Shown one piece after another: positions 24,701 to 36,030 of a stretch of 64,000 bases of DNA. Origin of the DNA: Membranipora membranacea (taxonomy: Eukaryota; Bryozoa; Gymnolaemata; Cheilostomatida; Membraniporidae); the NCBI GenBank assembly GCA_914767715.1, contig OU612069.1, positions 14,565,387 to 14,629,386 of the forward strand. The letters run 5' to 3'. A program made the translations under genes and the position numbers. The first letter of the stretch is position 1. Each line of letters opens with the position of its first letter. The notes beneath the pieces were generated by a model, which ran no database searches, had not been told where the DNA came from, and saw only the letters and a program-made list of their open reading frames with translations.

Positions 24701-25250
24701 TGCTCCAGTTATAAAGCACCCATTTGAAAAAAAACTGACCTTGATGGGATTCAAACCCACAACAATCTTATTAAACAGTGAATACAAGGCGGACGCTCTA
24801 CACACTGAGCTATTCAGCCATTCACGGAAAACTGTGGGCCGTGATTGCAAATATACGCCACTGAGCACTTCTCCCTTCTGGTCTGAAAGCTTCTGCCTGT
24901 CCAAGGTTGTGCACACATTCCATTCAGCTAGTTTCAGTTTCTGTGATCGAACCTTGTTAACCTGGGCGACGTCCAAGCCGGTATGAGTTTTCGTTGTCGT
25001 TGTCATAATTCATAGAGATTGCCGACAAGGTATTAGACTACACAGGGCTTTGTCAGTAACCTGGCAAGGAGAACCCGAGACGAGACCACTGTACCCGTAG
25101 TCCCATTGGCTGGCCGGAAGATACATGGAGTTATTGAGTCTACCGCCCTTGAGTCAGAGTGGCACTTTCCCTGGGTTTTTTGTTTGGGTTTGCTCCCTTG
25201 TCCTTTTTCCAGAAGGGGACAGCTGCAAGGCAGCAGGATCAAAAATATTG
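21780..25250 (-). mobile_element. LINE retrotransposon (endonuclease + reverse transcriptase), broken
   Basis: Read from right to left. The endonuclease start (KLAEWNVCTTLD, about 24.93 kb), then after an inserted element IDIAALSEVRFPG (24.4 kb), LLGDFNASVGSDHHIWP (24.05 kb) and TWTHPRSKH-like sequence (23.85 kb). Then a linker, DGKSPGADGI and NYRGISLLSIPGKLF (23.1-22.9 kb), and EAQCGFRADMGTVDMVF. A frame change precedes VFMDFSKAF-type sequence near 22.7 kb, SLNGELSDPFTLSNGVKQGC, and the catalytic motif region reading LLFAYATAFIA (about 22.37 kb), where the expected F.DD is altered. Then HFKYLGSTLS and LLYGVESWT (about 21.95 kb). Several frameshifts mean it is dead. An APE endonuclease plus RT identifies a LINE; the clade is not resolved. 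Confidence 0.85.
24448..24863 (-). mobile_element. hAT-type MITE with internal tRNA-like sequence, copy 1
   Basis: The ends CAGGGGCGTATATTC and AATATACGCCACTG are inverted repeats, flanked by identical 8-bp AGCACTTC (24440-24447 and 24864-24871), the hAT signature. The element is 416 bp and interrupts the LINE endonuclease. Inside on the minus strand (24740-24825) is a tRNA-like block with A-box TAGCTCAGTGTGTAGAGC and B-box, here mutated to GGTTTGAATCC. The other end holds GC-rich hairpins (GATCGGGCGCAGCCCGATC; GGGCGCTTGAGCGCCC). The same element lies inverted at 42707-43121. Confidence 0.92.
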
Positions 25251-25411
25251 TGGCTGTAACTTAGCGGAGGGGCCCTTCTTGAACCTTTGGCTCTAACCTA
25301 TACTAGAAAAACATGCCAAACGGCAGCATCAAAAAATTAATACTCTGTCGCAATCATATCAAACTACCACCAAGATACTGTGTATCCTCCTTGTTGTCCT
25401 GCTCCCGGATT

Positions 25412-26040
25412 GCGGTAACTGTAAATTGCTGAACAGGCTGAACACACTGAAGAGCTGAACAGAATTTCTCAGACTAAAACTATTTTTTGCAATCTTTTCT
25501 GTGGCTGACTATCACTTCTCAAACACAGCCAAATGATTTAATGAGTATAATGAGTTACTTAGTTCCTGTTGGCACCTAATATATTCGTTTTAGGGCAATC
25601 ACTGATATATATTATATGAATGTGGGGTACATATCTAACCCTGAGCAGGCGTATGGCTATTCATGTATGGTGTATGGTATCAACGAGGGCAAGCAAATGA
25701 AGCAATCAATGTACCAAATCTGATGGCGTTTAGGAAACCAGAAACATTATTCAGCACAATGCCTTCCTTCGATCTAGCCAGTCTTGACAAGGGGGGAGGG
25801 GGTTGGGGGTTCCTTCCATCCATTCACTAGTCTAATATCAAAGACTAACTGTGGATAAAATAATAGAAAGAAACAAAGGCAGTTGCAAACTTAATATAAG
25901 TTAATTAACCAGCAGAATATAAGGAGTTGTCCAGGCTTGTGCAAAATTAGCCAATCATGTAGAGAATCAAGCAAATAGTAGTCTGAGAAATTCTGTTCAG
26001 CTGTTCAGCATGTTCAGCCTGTTCAGCAATTTACAGTTAC
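25412..26040. mobile_element. Small DNA element with ~80-bp inverted ends
   Basis: GTAACTGTAAATTGCTGAAC near 25415 is matched inverted by GTTCAGCAATTTACAGTTAC near 26015-26035. The arms continue through TGTTCAGCTCT/AGAGCTGAACA-like motifs and TTTCTCAGACTA/TAGTCTGAGAAA. The centre is non-coding. The CTGTTCAG motif repeats three to four times in each arm. A GGGGGAGGGGGTTGGGG tract lies at 25791-25810. The superfamily is undetermined. Confidence 0.65.
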
Positions 26041-26089
26041 CGTCCCGGATTGTCAGCTAGATTTTAAGTGTACAGGCTACTAGTTTGAC

Positions 26090-26640
26090 ATCAGGTAGTT
26101 GGGACTCCCCTGATTGAGCCTGTGAGAGACTGCTTGTGGGGATTGCATGACCCAAGTATCATGAGGACCTGCAGTCTCTTCACAAGCGAGTAATAGAGAT
26201 ATAGAGCTTCACCAATGTTCTTATTCCCTCCATTGACGGTGATAGCTAGAGGTCTTGTAGTGCTTTCAACAGCTTGACATGTTCTGCGTTTGAGTTTGCG
26301 TCTGAGTTTGAACTGGGTGCCCAGGTTGCTGTGTATCCATTCTGGTATGCCGAGGTAAGCAATATAATCTGATCTAGTACATCTGCCACTGTTTTTGCTG
26401 TTACATCTGGTATGGGTACCATGTCCCTCCAACTGGTGAAATGGTCAGAGAGCACTAACTCTATCTTGTTCCCTTGAGGAGAAGGAGTGAGAGGTTCCAC
26501 CAGCCTTATTAGATACCACTTACCAAGGACAGCCTTCAGATAGTTGCCATTTGTTCTGGGTTGAGTTGGGTGGCTGTTTATTGCTGCTTGGCAAATCTCA
26601 CAAGTTTGCATAAGCGCCCAGATATCTCTTTCCTAGCCAT
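26090..26640 (-). pseudogene. Ty3/gypsy integrase fragment, frameshifted
   Basis: On the minus strand the product shows CEICQAA and WYLIRLVEPLTPSP, then IELVLSDHFTSWRDMVPI and DVTAKTVADVL. After a frame change comes YLGIPEWIHSNLGTQF. This is the zinc-binding end and DDE core of a gypsy integrase (D..t.. DHFTRW PI, then the second Asp region IPE.IHSD.G.QF), with Asn where the second catalytic Asp is expected. Together with the RT, protease and gag pieces to the right it makes one broken minus-strand element. Confidence 0.75.
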
Positions 26641-26999
26641 TACCAATTTAGCCTCAGCTATTTGTAGGTTTTATTGATGCCTTTGTGGTGTTGAGTATCT
26701 TCTATACCTAGGGTTTACATAGGCAGAGGGCTGACAGTCAGCCATTTAGCGTGCTGGTTCTATGCGAATCTTATCTGTAGGATGGCCATATCCAATCAAC
26801 ATTGTAAAAAGTTTTAGCTAACTTCTTTAGCTCAGTGCTTCCTCCCTCTCGACTGAGGGGTGTCCCGGTTGGAATTTATTATCTTTTCTTATCATTGTTT
26901 ATTACTTTGGTTCCATGCCAGTCTGTTGTAGCGCTTCTGTCCAGGAAGGTCCTCCCTGCTGCCTCTATTCGCTGGCATTATTTGCCTACCTGATATTTC

Positions 27000-27570
27000 T
27001 TTCGAAATTTGAAGTCAATAAGAATTTATAGACATCTGGCAACCTGATGAGCTGGCTCTTTCCATTTGTAAAGCCAATGGAGTGAGGCACGATACTTCCG
27101 TAGCAGAAACTCTTTCCAATGTACATATGGTTTGAGCATTCTGTTTTTGTGAAAGTACTTCTACTCCTTCTAGGATGAAATTGAGTCTGGGAATTGGGCA
27201 ACCTAGTACTGGAGAGTTGAAAAAAAAATTTCTAGCTGCTGAAAAGCTGCTTTCTCTTCCCCGTCCACTGAAAAATAGCCTCCTAGGTGAGTATACTGAT
27301 AGGTTTATCTCCAGTTGCATAGTCGGGCGAAATTGTACAGTCTTGTCTCCGTCCTTGCTGACAATGTGTCCTAGATATTTTACTTCCTGTTTCGAGAGCT
27401 CACATTTACTGCGGTTTAGTTTAAGATTGGCTGTTTAAAATCTTAGATGTTCCTCAAATTTGCTAGCAAAAATGATCACATTGTCTAGGTACAGTAGAAG
27501 GGGGTCCAAGTTATCCCGTTCAAAACTCTCTTCATAAGCCCCTCAAAAGAATCTGGGTAATCACTTTGGT
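27000..27570 (-). pseudogene. Ty3/gypsy reverse transcriptase fragment
   Basis: Minus-strand product: RVLNGITWTPLLLYLDNVII, then FASKFEEHLRF, stop, LKLNRSKCELSKQEVKYLGH, IVSKDGDKT. This is the gypsy RT palm and thumb. The catalytic Y.DD motif reads YLDN, and an in-frame stop sits between EEHLRF and TANLKL, so the enzyme is inactive. The RNase H part toward 27.0 kb is poorly preserved. Confidence 0.78.
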
Positions 27571-27729
27571 TTCCATAATCTGTTTTTTGTCACGACTGCG
27601 GCGCTATTACTGATGTCTTTACTAGTGTTGTATTCAGGATCGAGTCAAAGGGTCGGGTTTTGGGTTTCTGTGGTCAGGTCATGTTAGGGTCAAGTCGGGT
27701 CTGAGGGCTGCATCTTCACGGGTCTCAAC

Positions 27730-27815
27730 TAGTGATGGTCAAAATGCTGCCTACACCTGGACTCGAACCTGAGACCTTGTGACCCACAGTCCACGATCTT
27801 AACCACTACGCTATG
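27730..27815 (-). repeat. tRNA-like sequence / SINE head
   Basis: The minus strand has TAGCGTAGTGGTTAAGATCG (A-box-like) and GGTTCGAGTCC (B-box), spaced as in a tRNA. The acceptor stem does not pair well, so this is more likely a SINE head or tRNA pseudogene than a functional tRNA. Confidence 0.6.
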
Positions 27816-27875
27816 GATTTTGAGTGGCGATTTTAGAAATGGAGACGATACGATCAAAAGACATAGCTATTAAGC

Positions 27876-28147
27876 CTTGTACCCACCGATGTGCTTTTTT
27901 AATCTCAGGAATTTCTAAGATTTTGCACTGGCAATCATTAAGAATTTGTGGGTACCACAAAATGCAGCACAACATATCGCACAATATATCGCACGAAAGT
28001 AGAATCAAATTATTCTACTTTCGTGCGAAGGTTGTAAACGCACGATCTCTGTGTATTTTGTACCCACCAATCACAGCAGTGCACAAGTGGTCGTGCATGA
28101 TCGCAGATGAGTTCCTGAGACAGTTATGCAGTTGATGGGTACCAGGC
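27876..28147. mobile_element. Small MITE with central perfect hairpin
   Basis: The ends CCTTGTACCCACCGATG and TGATGGGTACCAGG are roughly inverted. In the middle, 27991-28028 is a perfect hairpin, CGCACGAAAGTAGAAT with its reverse complement and a ~6-bp loop. Direct TTGTACCCACC motifs recur inside at about 28060. The right end overlaps the target duplication of the next element. Confidence 0.5.
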
Positions 28148-30781
28148 ATAGACTTAATATACTACCTAGACAGGACAATTCTTATGCTTCACTGATCATA
28201 ATGTGTCCCACTTAAATAGGACGACATGACGTAATTAGTTTGTGCTGTGAGCCATAGTTTACTATATACCATTCAATGAAATAATGTGAAAAATCAAGGG
28301 ACGCTGAGCATGATATCAGCCCCTGTCCAGCCCCTTGTTATTCAAACACAAATAAAATTGGTGAGTGTATGTAAAAGACCCTTCCGCACGAGATGGTATA
28401 AATAAATTGTCTCCAGAACCAGAAATTTTTATGATAAAATACAATCATTGGCCAATAAACACTGAAATAAATACAGCCATTTACCCTCAGCACTTCCATC
28501 ACTTCTATAAACATGTAAAGAATACCTATAACACAATATCAAAATATTTTGTTGTATGAGCCAGATCTTACACCACCACCACCATCATTTGAGTTTATAA
28601 ATGTGATATCGGCGTCGACAGTGAATGTCAATTGCTTCCTCGGCCTATTAACGGAAACAGCAGCGTGAAAAAAAGTAGTTATTACAACAGAACATGTCAT
28701 CATCTGAGAACATGGAACTACATGTAATGATGAAACTACAGAGGAAAAAGGATGGAAGCAGTGATTCTAATAATTTCCAAGACTGGAAAACAAACTCTGG
28801 CCAAATAATAACCAGCATTATTGCTGACTCAGCCGAGAGTTGCGTGCTCATATGCAACACAGCTGCTCACAAGCAATAACCTCCGCAGCATGCAATAAAT
28901 TTTTGTTGGTATGAGCTAAGGTTTAGTATGAGCTAAGGTTTAGTATGAATAATGGCTATTACTAAAGAACCCAGTCTGAGCCACAAAATAACGATTCTAG
29001 ACCCTTTATTTAGGCAGCCAGTTTTTGAATTAATGAGCAGCAACAATCCCTTTGGCAATAACTAAAAAGTCCCTCTGTAAGGAGACATTGTCAATTATAC
29101 AGAAATCACTGTTGAATGTGCTGCAGTATCTTAAGACGTATAGAGATGTCTGCAGGGCTCCATCTAGATCGAAGCTGAAATAGTTTTTATGGGAATTATT
29201 AACTATTGAATAAGAATAATGTGAATGGAACGATAAGAATAATAATTAATGATCATAAGGTAATGTCAAAGACCGATCCGAATATCAACATATTATCATA
29301 TACCGTTGGAAAGCTGCCAAGCTACTGAAAATGAATACCTGAACAAAAACTTGATTCGATGACGTTGTGTCATTTTAGGTAGGAAATGAGGCAGAAAACG
29401 CTGTTTTTGTCAAAGCAGATGGAGGAGTCAAATTAAATGCAATAAATTTCAGACCAGGTGGAATGCTTACTAAGAGATTGCGTTCTCGTAAAATTTGATT
29501 TTCTTTGATATATGACTAGTCTAAACTGACTTTTTACGTCACGCCATACAATGCATTTTTTTTGTGAAGCCGTGAAAATATGTGAAACTTCAATCATTAA
29601 TTCAGAACAGGTCATAGACTCGAAACAAAATTAATTATGATTTTCCTTTATAGTACACTTCAAATGCCATACCTATTAACTTTCAACAAATTAGCTTGCA
29701 TATTGCGAAAACAGTAGACTCTCGAATACAGCCAATATTTTTTGCGACTTTTGCATAAGTTTATTAGAGTCACATGCTTCCATCCTTTTTCCTCTGGAGT
29801 TTCATATTTACATATTACATATTACATATTACATATTTTATTGTGAACTGACATGTAGTATGGAAAAAAGCTTTCCTGTCCTGCACTTTGGTGGGCAATA
29901 GATACCTTTGTACAGTTGGAAACAGCACGACTAAAAAGAGGATGATCTTCATCGGACGTAATTTTGTTAAAACAGTTTTAGACATCTCAGTAATAACTTC
30001 TTCTTTTTTCACGCTGCTGTTTCTGTGTATAAATCGGGGAAGCAATTGACATTCACTGTTGACGCCGATATCACATTGATAAACTCAAAGAACAGTACCG
30101 GCATCGGCAAAATTAAGTTTGGCCACGGTAAAGGCCATTAGGTTTTTGACTACAGTACTGAAGTAAAATAATTTTAAGTAATTGTCAATATACTAGCTTC
30201 ATCATACGTACTCAGGAACAACAGCTATCTGTAGTTTGCATACTCATTTAACAGCACAGATCTATTCTTCCTTGTGAAGCAACAATAAAATTAGCAATCC
30301 AATTTGAGCAGACTGTTTGTGTTCAGTCACAACTAGGAATAATTTTGAAGAGAAAAACGATGATGGTGGTGGTGGTGTAAGATCTGGCTCATACAACAAA
30401 ATATTTTGATATTGTGTTATAGGTATTCTTTACATGTTTATAGTAGTGATGGAAGTGCTGAGGGTAAATGGCTGTATTCAGTGTTTATTGGCCAATGATT
30501 GTATTTTATCATAAATATTTCTGGTTCTGGAGACAATTTATTTATACCATCTCGTGCGAAAGGTCATTTACATACAGTCACCTATTTTCTTTGTGTTTGA
30601 ATAATAAGGGGCTGGACAGGGGCTGATATCATGCCCAGTGTCCCTTGATTTTTCATATTTTTCATTGATGGATATATAGTAAACTATGGCTCACAGCACA
30701 AACTAATAACGTCATGCCGCGCTATTTAAGTGGGACAGTATTGAATGTTATTGGCCGATCTAGGTAGTATATTAAGTCTAT
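28148..30781. mobile_element. Mutator-like (MULE-type) foldback element with long inverted ends
   Basis: The ends start ATAGACTTAATATACTACC and run inward for about 540 bp (left, to ~28690). The right arm (29980-30781) carries ~265 extra bp at 30090-30355. The flanks are identical 10-bp direct repeats GGTACCAGGC (28138-28147 and 30782-30791). Very long inverted ends with a 9-10 bp target duplication fit Mutator-like elements. The arms share GTAAGATCTGG next to a CACCACCAC tract and CAGCAGCGTGAAAAAA. No transposase was seen in the loop, so it is non-autonomous. Confidence 0.75.
29261..29770 (+). mobile_element. Single-arm copy of the 9.3-10.7 kb palindromic element
   Basis: It begins AAGGTAATGTCAAAGACCGA and follows the left arm of the element at 9349 through TTTTTACGTCACGCCATACA to CAGTAGACTCTCGAATAC, with many small differences. 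The second arm is absent. It sits in the loop of the Mutator-like element, so it is a nested insertion or a truncated copy. Confidence 0.85.
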
Positions 30782-30791
30782 GGTACCAGGC

Positions 30792-32260
30792 TTTAGTCAT
30801 GCTTTTGCTATGATTATTATGAACGGCTTACAACACTACATAAAGCTTTCTTCAGACATCTATAATTTGATAAATACCTGACAGAATTTGATGAAACTTG
30901 GTCTCAACATAGTTCATTATGTCTAGATGATATTTTACAAACTGAATCAAACTTAACATGTACTATTAGCTAATTGCGCTAGTGATTAGTGGATGAATAT
31001 CCATCATTATTCTAAATTGTGATATCTGAAGAATGTTTTATCGGCATCGATATGTCTCGGTCTCGCCCTGGTCTCGTCTCGGATTTTCATGCTGTCTCGG
31101 TCTCGTCCCGTCTCACCAAAATCTGAAAATTTGCCATCACTAGTCTCAACTTCATATTATGTATGTGATAATGTCCTGTCTGGATAATGGGCTTATCATT
31201 TTTGTGGTTGATATTGTTAGATATCATAATAATAATTCAATAACAATGACTCAATGATTCAGTGTAGACCTAGAACCATACTTCCTAGATGTAAAACCAA
31301 GACAGTGTAGGACATCAACTTATGAGGTCGTAATGTAAATCCATTTCACGCGCTCTTTTTGACTCGGCTCGTACCCGAATTTACAGAAAATTCAGTGGCT
31401 CGGCTCCTTTTCATTTTTCCTGGCTCAATACAACACCAGTCTTTACTCATTGGTAGTTGCCAATATCCACATTTACGATATAGGGTGCTGAAATACAGAC
31501 TCCCTGGGCAAGGCTGTATTCAATCCTTGGTAGTGGGTAAGTGTCCCTGTCACCAGCACCACTTTTCCTTCTCAAACCCTAGCCGTCGGAGACCCTGCAT
31601 GATAGGTTGCGTCCCGGGTGCGGTTGGGATCTCATGGGTGACTCAGTTTGTCAGCCGATATCATGTCCTCATTCAATGAGTACTCCAGCAAACTTGATCT
31701 GTGTTAATCATCAGCATGGTGGGATCCTGCGCCTGTTTGGCTGAGCTGCATTCTTTCTGTGCTCGATCCAAAAGCCATTGCACATGGATGGGTACATGTG
31801 GCTGACTGCCAGTGTGGTTGTGGAGTTGGTTTAGATGCAGAGATGCTGTCATCTGTGACTGACTTCTATCGGTGTGATGATCTTGAGAAATCTGGTCATC
31901 TGCATGAGTAGTAAAAAGTCTGACACTGTGTTTATACAGCGTACTACTCTCCTTACACAGTGATTGATTACATTGTGATGCTCTCTAAGTCTGTGAGCCA
32001 GCGTTGAGCCGGTAAGCTGGTTTTCGGTGTTTGCTATAATGCAAGCGTGTCTGGTGATCTGGACTTCACAACTTAAAGTCCATCCATACTAGTTGGTACA
32101 GCCATACTCCTTAGTTCAATTGTTTATTATTCACTGTCGTAGCAGATGAGTGCAATTTCGATTGGTTAAAAAGGTCATTCCGAGGGTGGCATCCTCTGCC
32201 ACATTGGATACCCGAAAAGTTATTATTGCTGAATAACACCTAATTCTGTATTTGAGTGAG
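30792..32260. other. No gene recognised; TCTCGG-rich simple repeat at 31040-31125
   Basis: A run of TCTCGGTCTCG-type units lies at 31050-31125, and a related impure GTCGGGT/GGTCAAG run lies at 27640-27720. Nothing else could be assigned; the rest is likely decayed retroelement. Confidence 0.4.
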
Positions 32261-32264
32261 TTTG

Positions 32265-33060
32265 TTCCGTATAGTTGCCATCACTTGATCTGGTATGAAG
32301 GTGTTTCGGGACAGGATATTGTCGCCAGAGTCTGAATCTAAGAGGTAGTTAACTAGTTTCGGCTAATTACCTACTATCTACTTATATACAGGCAGTGTCC
32401 GTGTGCTTAAACTCTTTACCGCTGATTTATTTGGTTTGCTGAGATCTGTGCCGAGTGTAACTGGTTACTGGGCCAGACGGGGGGGGGGGGGGGTGTTTCC
32501 CGACGACTGGTTAACTGGCTCCCGACTGTTGGGGTGACTGGCTGTGCCGTGGCCAGTTCGGCCCTGAGCTTTTAAAATTCACTCCTTGGATGGCTAATGT
32601 TGACAAGGTTCCTTCTGTGTCCTGTTATGAGTGGAACGTTCAGGTTGTTGGGTCTGACTAGTAGGATTGCTGGCTTGCATCTCAACTTACTCTTTTGATG
32701 GCTTTCAACAGTGAGTCCATTTTATCTGGTCCGTCTGGCTTTTTATCATAGTTTTTTATATGCTCTGGCATCATTCCGAGAGCTGTGTTGGTGAAGCTTA
32801 GTCTGATTCATCTGTCTCGACTGGAGAAGACTCTGTCCACAAATTGAGTGATATCTGCTCCAAATTCGTGAAGGCTCTATTTGGCCTCCTTTTGAAGAGC
32901 ATTAAGTCTGTCCCAGGCGTGTTTTGCGGTCAGTCCAAACTGTCCGCATCGACCTGCAAACACATTGTTAGTAGTTCTCTCATGTACGGCGTAGGCAGCT
33001 GCCACTTCTAGGCTGGCTCTTAGGTTTAGCGCAGCTTATTGTTCTGACCTACCATTAGCC
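32265..33060 (-). pseudogene. Ty3/gypsy gag and protease fossil
   Basis: On the minus strand 32960-32700 reads HAWDRLNALQKEAK, stop, SLHEFGADITQFVDRVF and GMMPEHIKNY, the helical gag capsid style of gypsy elements (W.RL..L.....ESL.EFG..I..LV...F). Toward 32370-32270 comes YLLDSDSGDNILSRNTF, a retropepsin active-site-like D-S-G followed by the flap region. Multiple stops are present. Order gag, protease (32.3 kb), RT (27.4 kb), integrase (26.4 kb) matches one element split by the insertion at 28.1-30.8 kb. A G16 tract lies at 32478-32494. Confidence 0.6.
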
Positions 33061-34980
33061 TCAATGAAAAAGAACATAATATAGTTGAAAAGTCCTCTAT
33101 TCTAGCTCCCTGAGTATATTTAAGACTTGAGTTTGTTTTTGGTGCTTATCTGACTGATTGTTACACTGAGTTGCCTGCTAGATTCATTCATGTAAATTTA
33201 TTCATCTTTATTTGCATCAATATCATTCGAAGATGTTCGCCCTGACGTACAAAAAAGAAAGAAGGAAATAATCAATTCTATCTAAATCAAATTAAAACAA
33301 GCGGTTTGACAATGCCAATTTGAATGTATTTATGGTTGTTGATGAAAACACATGTTGAGGTAAAAACAGAGGAAAACTAAAATGCAAGGTCTGACAAAGT
33401 TAAAAGAAAAGAATTCTGCATAAATGCTGCGTTGAAGTCAGATATATCGGAATTTGTGGGTTTACTATAAGCCTGAAAGGTCTTTCCTTGATTATAAAAA
33501 TTGGATTTGTTAGATAAGATATCGACATTGTATTAGTCAGGCCTCCAATATTTAACAGAGATTATGCTAATTAAATTAATTTTGCCCATCGTTGATCTCA
33601 TCAAAATATAAGATCAGAACTAATAGGCAATCCATTTGAGTTAAGTGCTGGTTGATACTGGTCATCGCTTACAAAATTTACCCTAAACTTTCTGAGTTTT
33701 TTTCCCTGCCTTAAAAGTGTTGTGCATAGTGGGAGTGGCTGAGGGTATAGTTTCCGGTTCCTGTAGATCCAATCAAGGAGATGTAGTCCTCTGTTGGATC
33801 CCCTGTTCGAGCTCATTTAGCATCTGTTTCCTGTTAGCTCCTGGCATCCTGGCGGACATCCCACTGCTGCCACCAATATTGTGAATGACCAGGGCACGGC
33901 CATTTTTATTACCAGGATGGGCAGTTGCCTAACCTAGCGGGTCACGGGGTTCACTTACACAGGGAGAGAGTTCAAGGCTTCTTGAGCGGCCTCCAATGCC
34001 CGATGACCTCTACACTGAGAACCTGCACTAGGGTAGGTGTCCCAGAGTATGGGTGCCACCAAAATCACAGGGCGTGCGTCCTTTCGGCGAAGTGTTGGAG
34101 TGAGTATGATTGCAGTGATCAAGTAAATCCTAGTGTTAAAGGAGGTTTGAAAATCCACGTTATTATAATCCAGTGGTTGTCCAAGAGTGAGTTTTAAGGC
34201 AGAGTAAATAATCCAGAGAAGAGACTGTTGCATGTCTGTATTATTGTATTTAATTGAATGATAAATTTGATGCGGTGCCTTTCACTCCTATTTCATTTGA
34301 AGCTTTCATAGTGAATATCAGGCAAATTGAGCGTAAATAGGATAAACACCGAACCCTTAACTACTAGTTTCCCTGTACATGTATTTGAAGAAAATACCGG
34401 CATTTAGCCATTTCTTCTATTTTGTAAAAAAAAGAATGTGTAATGAGGAACAAGACATGGGTTTCTATATGTATGCGATTAGCATAATCGCAAAACGGAA
34501 TTTTTTTCTCTCGGCTAAGTCCAGGAAAGATGCCTTGAGTAGAGCATACCGTTCTATGCTGTAATCATCGCCTTCAGCAAGGTATGGGCTCTGGCAAGTA
34601 CTCTGGAAGCTCGAGAAACTCATAAAATGACTGCATTCTGTCCATAATGGAATGCAAGCCAAAGTGCTCAGTCAAGATAATTTGCTGTCTCAGCAATGGC
34701 TGTGGCTTGGCCCTGACACTGTTAACACTCTACCTTGCAGCTATGCTGGAAGTAGCGTTTAGGAGCACTGAGGAAGGAGTTGATATACAGACACAACACA
34801 ATTCAGATTAACAAAATGTGTTAAACTTCATGGTCGAGACCAAAACTGAGCCTATACTTGTACAAAAAATGCTCTTTCCTGGCGACAGCGCCAGCGTGTC
34901 TCAACTTGCTGAGAATCAGAGTGTAAGTAGACAAGTTTAAGAGCATAGCTAGAAACTCAAGTCGCAAGAAATCTGAGTGC
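33061..34980. other. No gene recognised; probable retroelement 5' sequence
   Basis: Minus-strand frames at 33.6-33.85 kb (SARMPGANRKQMLNELEQ) could be the gag N-terminus or leader of the same gypsy copy, but nothing diagnostic was seen and no LTR pair was identified. Confidence 0.3.
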
Positions 34981-34984
34981 CTCC

Positions 34985-35140
34985 ACCAAGGGTAGGCAGG
35001 ATGGCGTGGTGGTTTGGATTCAAGCTAGACAATCTGAGGGTTGCCGGATCGAATCCGAGTCACTACACATGCTGCTAAAGGAGGTGAGCTCTCCATACTA
35101 TAGCCTAGCTTGCCCACTCCTACCTTGAACTGGAGTGCGA
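34985..35140 (+). repeat. tRNA-derived SINE-like unit
   Basis: GGCGTGGTGGTTTGG (A-box-like) and GGATCGAATCC (B-box) are 45-50 bp apart, followed by a short tail. Stem pairing is poor. It is probably a SINE head. Confidence 0.5.
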
Positions 35141-36030
35141 CAGGACCTAGACAGCACACTATATACAGCTAAAGTGAGGCACCTAATTGTGGGGCAATGT
35201 AACGTCGTTGGAAGGTGTAGAGGCAATGATGCTATCATTGATTTACTGTCCACAATGAAGGTTTTTGTTCATAACCCAATTAATCTCGATCGGAATTTGA
35301 ATTTGAAAATTGCTTTACAATCAGCAGCATCTTAACTTGATGTTGTTTCTTCATCAAAAAATTATTTTGCCTAAAATTAGTATCAAACTGTTTAAGACAA
35401 GCTGCTCACTCTATTGTAATTTTCAAACTTAAAATCCGATCAAAATTGATCGAGTCATTGACAAATAACCTGGATTCGGGACAGTAAATCAATGATAGTA
35501 AATCAATGAGTATCCCACCCTCCCTGGTACAAAGGTATAAACAGGGAGGGGCGCTGATATAAATAACATGACTCAGCCAGAAACGAGGCAGTCACATAGC
35601 GGCAAACAGATAGTGCAGACTACCATCATATTTCGTACTGAGGAATGTTTGAACCTTTGCCCCAACTAAAATATGTATTTAATCTACCATATTATGGATC
35701 CAAACAAAACGTAGGACACTAAAACAAAACTGCAATAAGAAAATAAACCGAAAAGGCAAAACAAAAAGAAGAAGACGAGATTGGGAAAAGGACTCTACTT
35801 ATGACTGTTTGTTTTACAATATGTATACTCATGAGGACAGCCAGATAAGTCATATGAGGATTTTATTACTTCTAGAGTCTCCCCAAAAGGCTGGCGGCTA
35901 GTAGAGAGGACACTCAACTGATAGCTTTGCACTGAGAGGATCTTGCTTGAGAAATCAGTTATTTGTAACAGTGTTTTTGAGGTGAGCCTGTTCTATCGAT
36001 TGTATTGATGAGTTTAGTTGTATTGGTCAT
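35141..36030. other. No gene recognised
   Basis: AT-rich, with short ORFs of no recognisable content. ACCCAATTAATCTCGATCGG and a nearby inverted CAATTTTGATCGGA-like stretch (35280-35450) suggest a weak foldback around GATTTACTGTCC (35240) and GGACAGTAAATC (35478). Confidence 0.35.

Noticed and set aside
24537-24986. 149-residue plus-strand ORF
   Set aside because: It runs through the hAT-type MITE and antisense LINE endonuclease; the copy at 42706-43032 gives the same translation because it is the same repeat.
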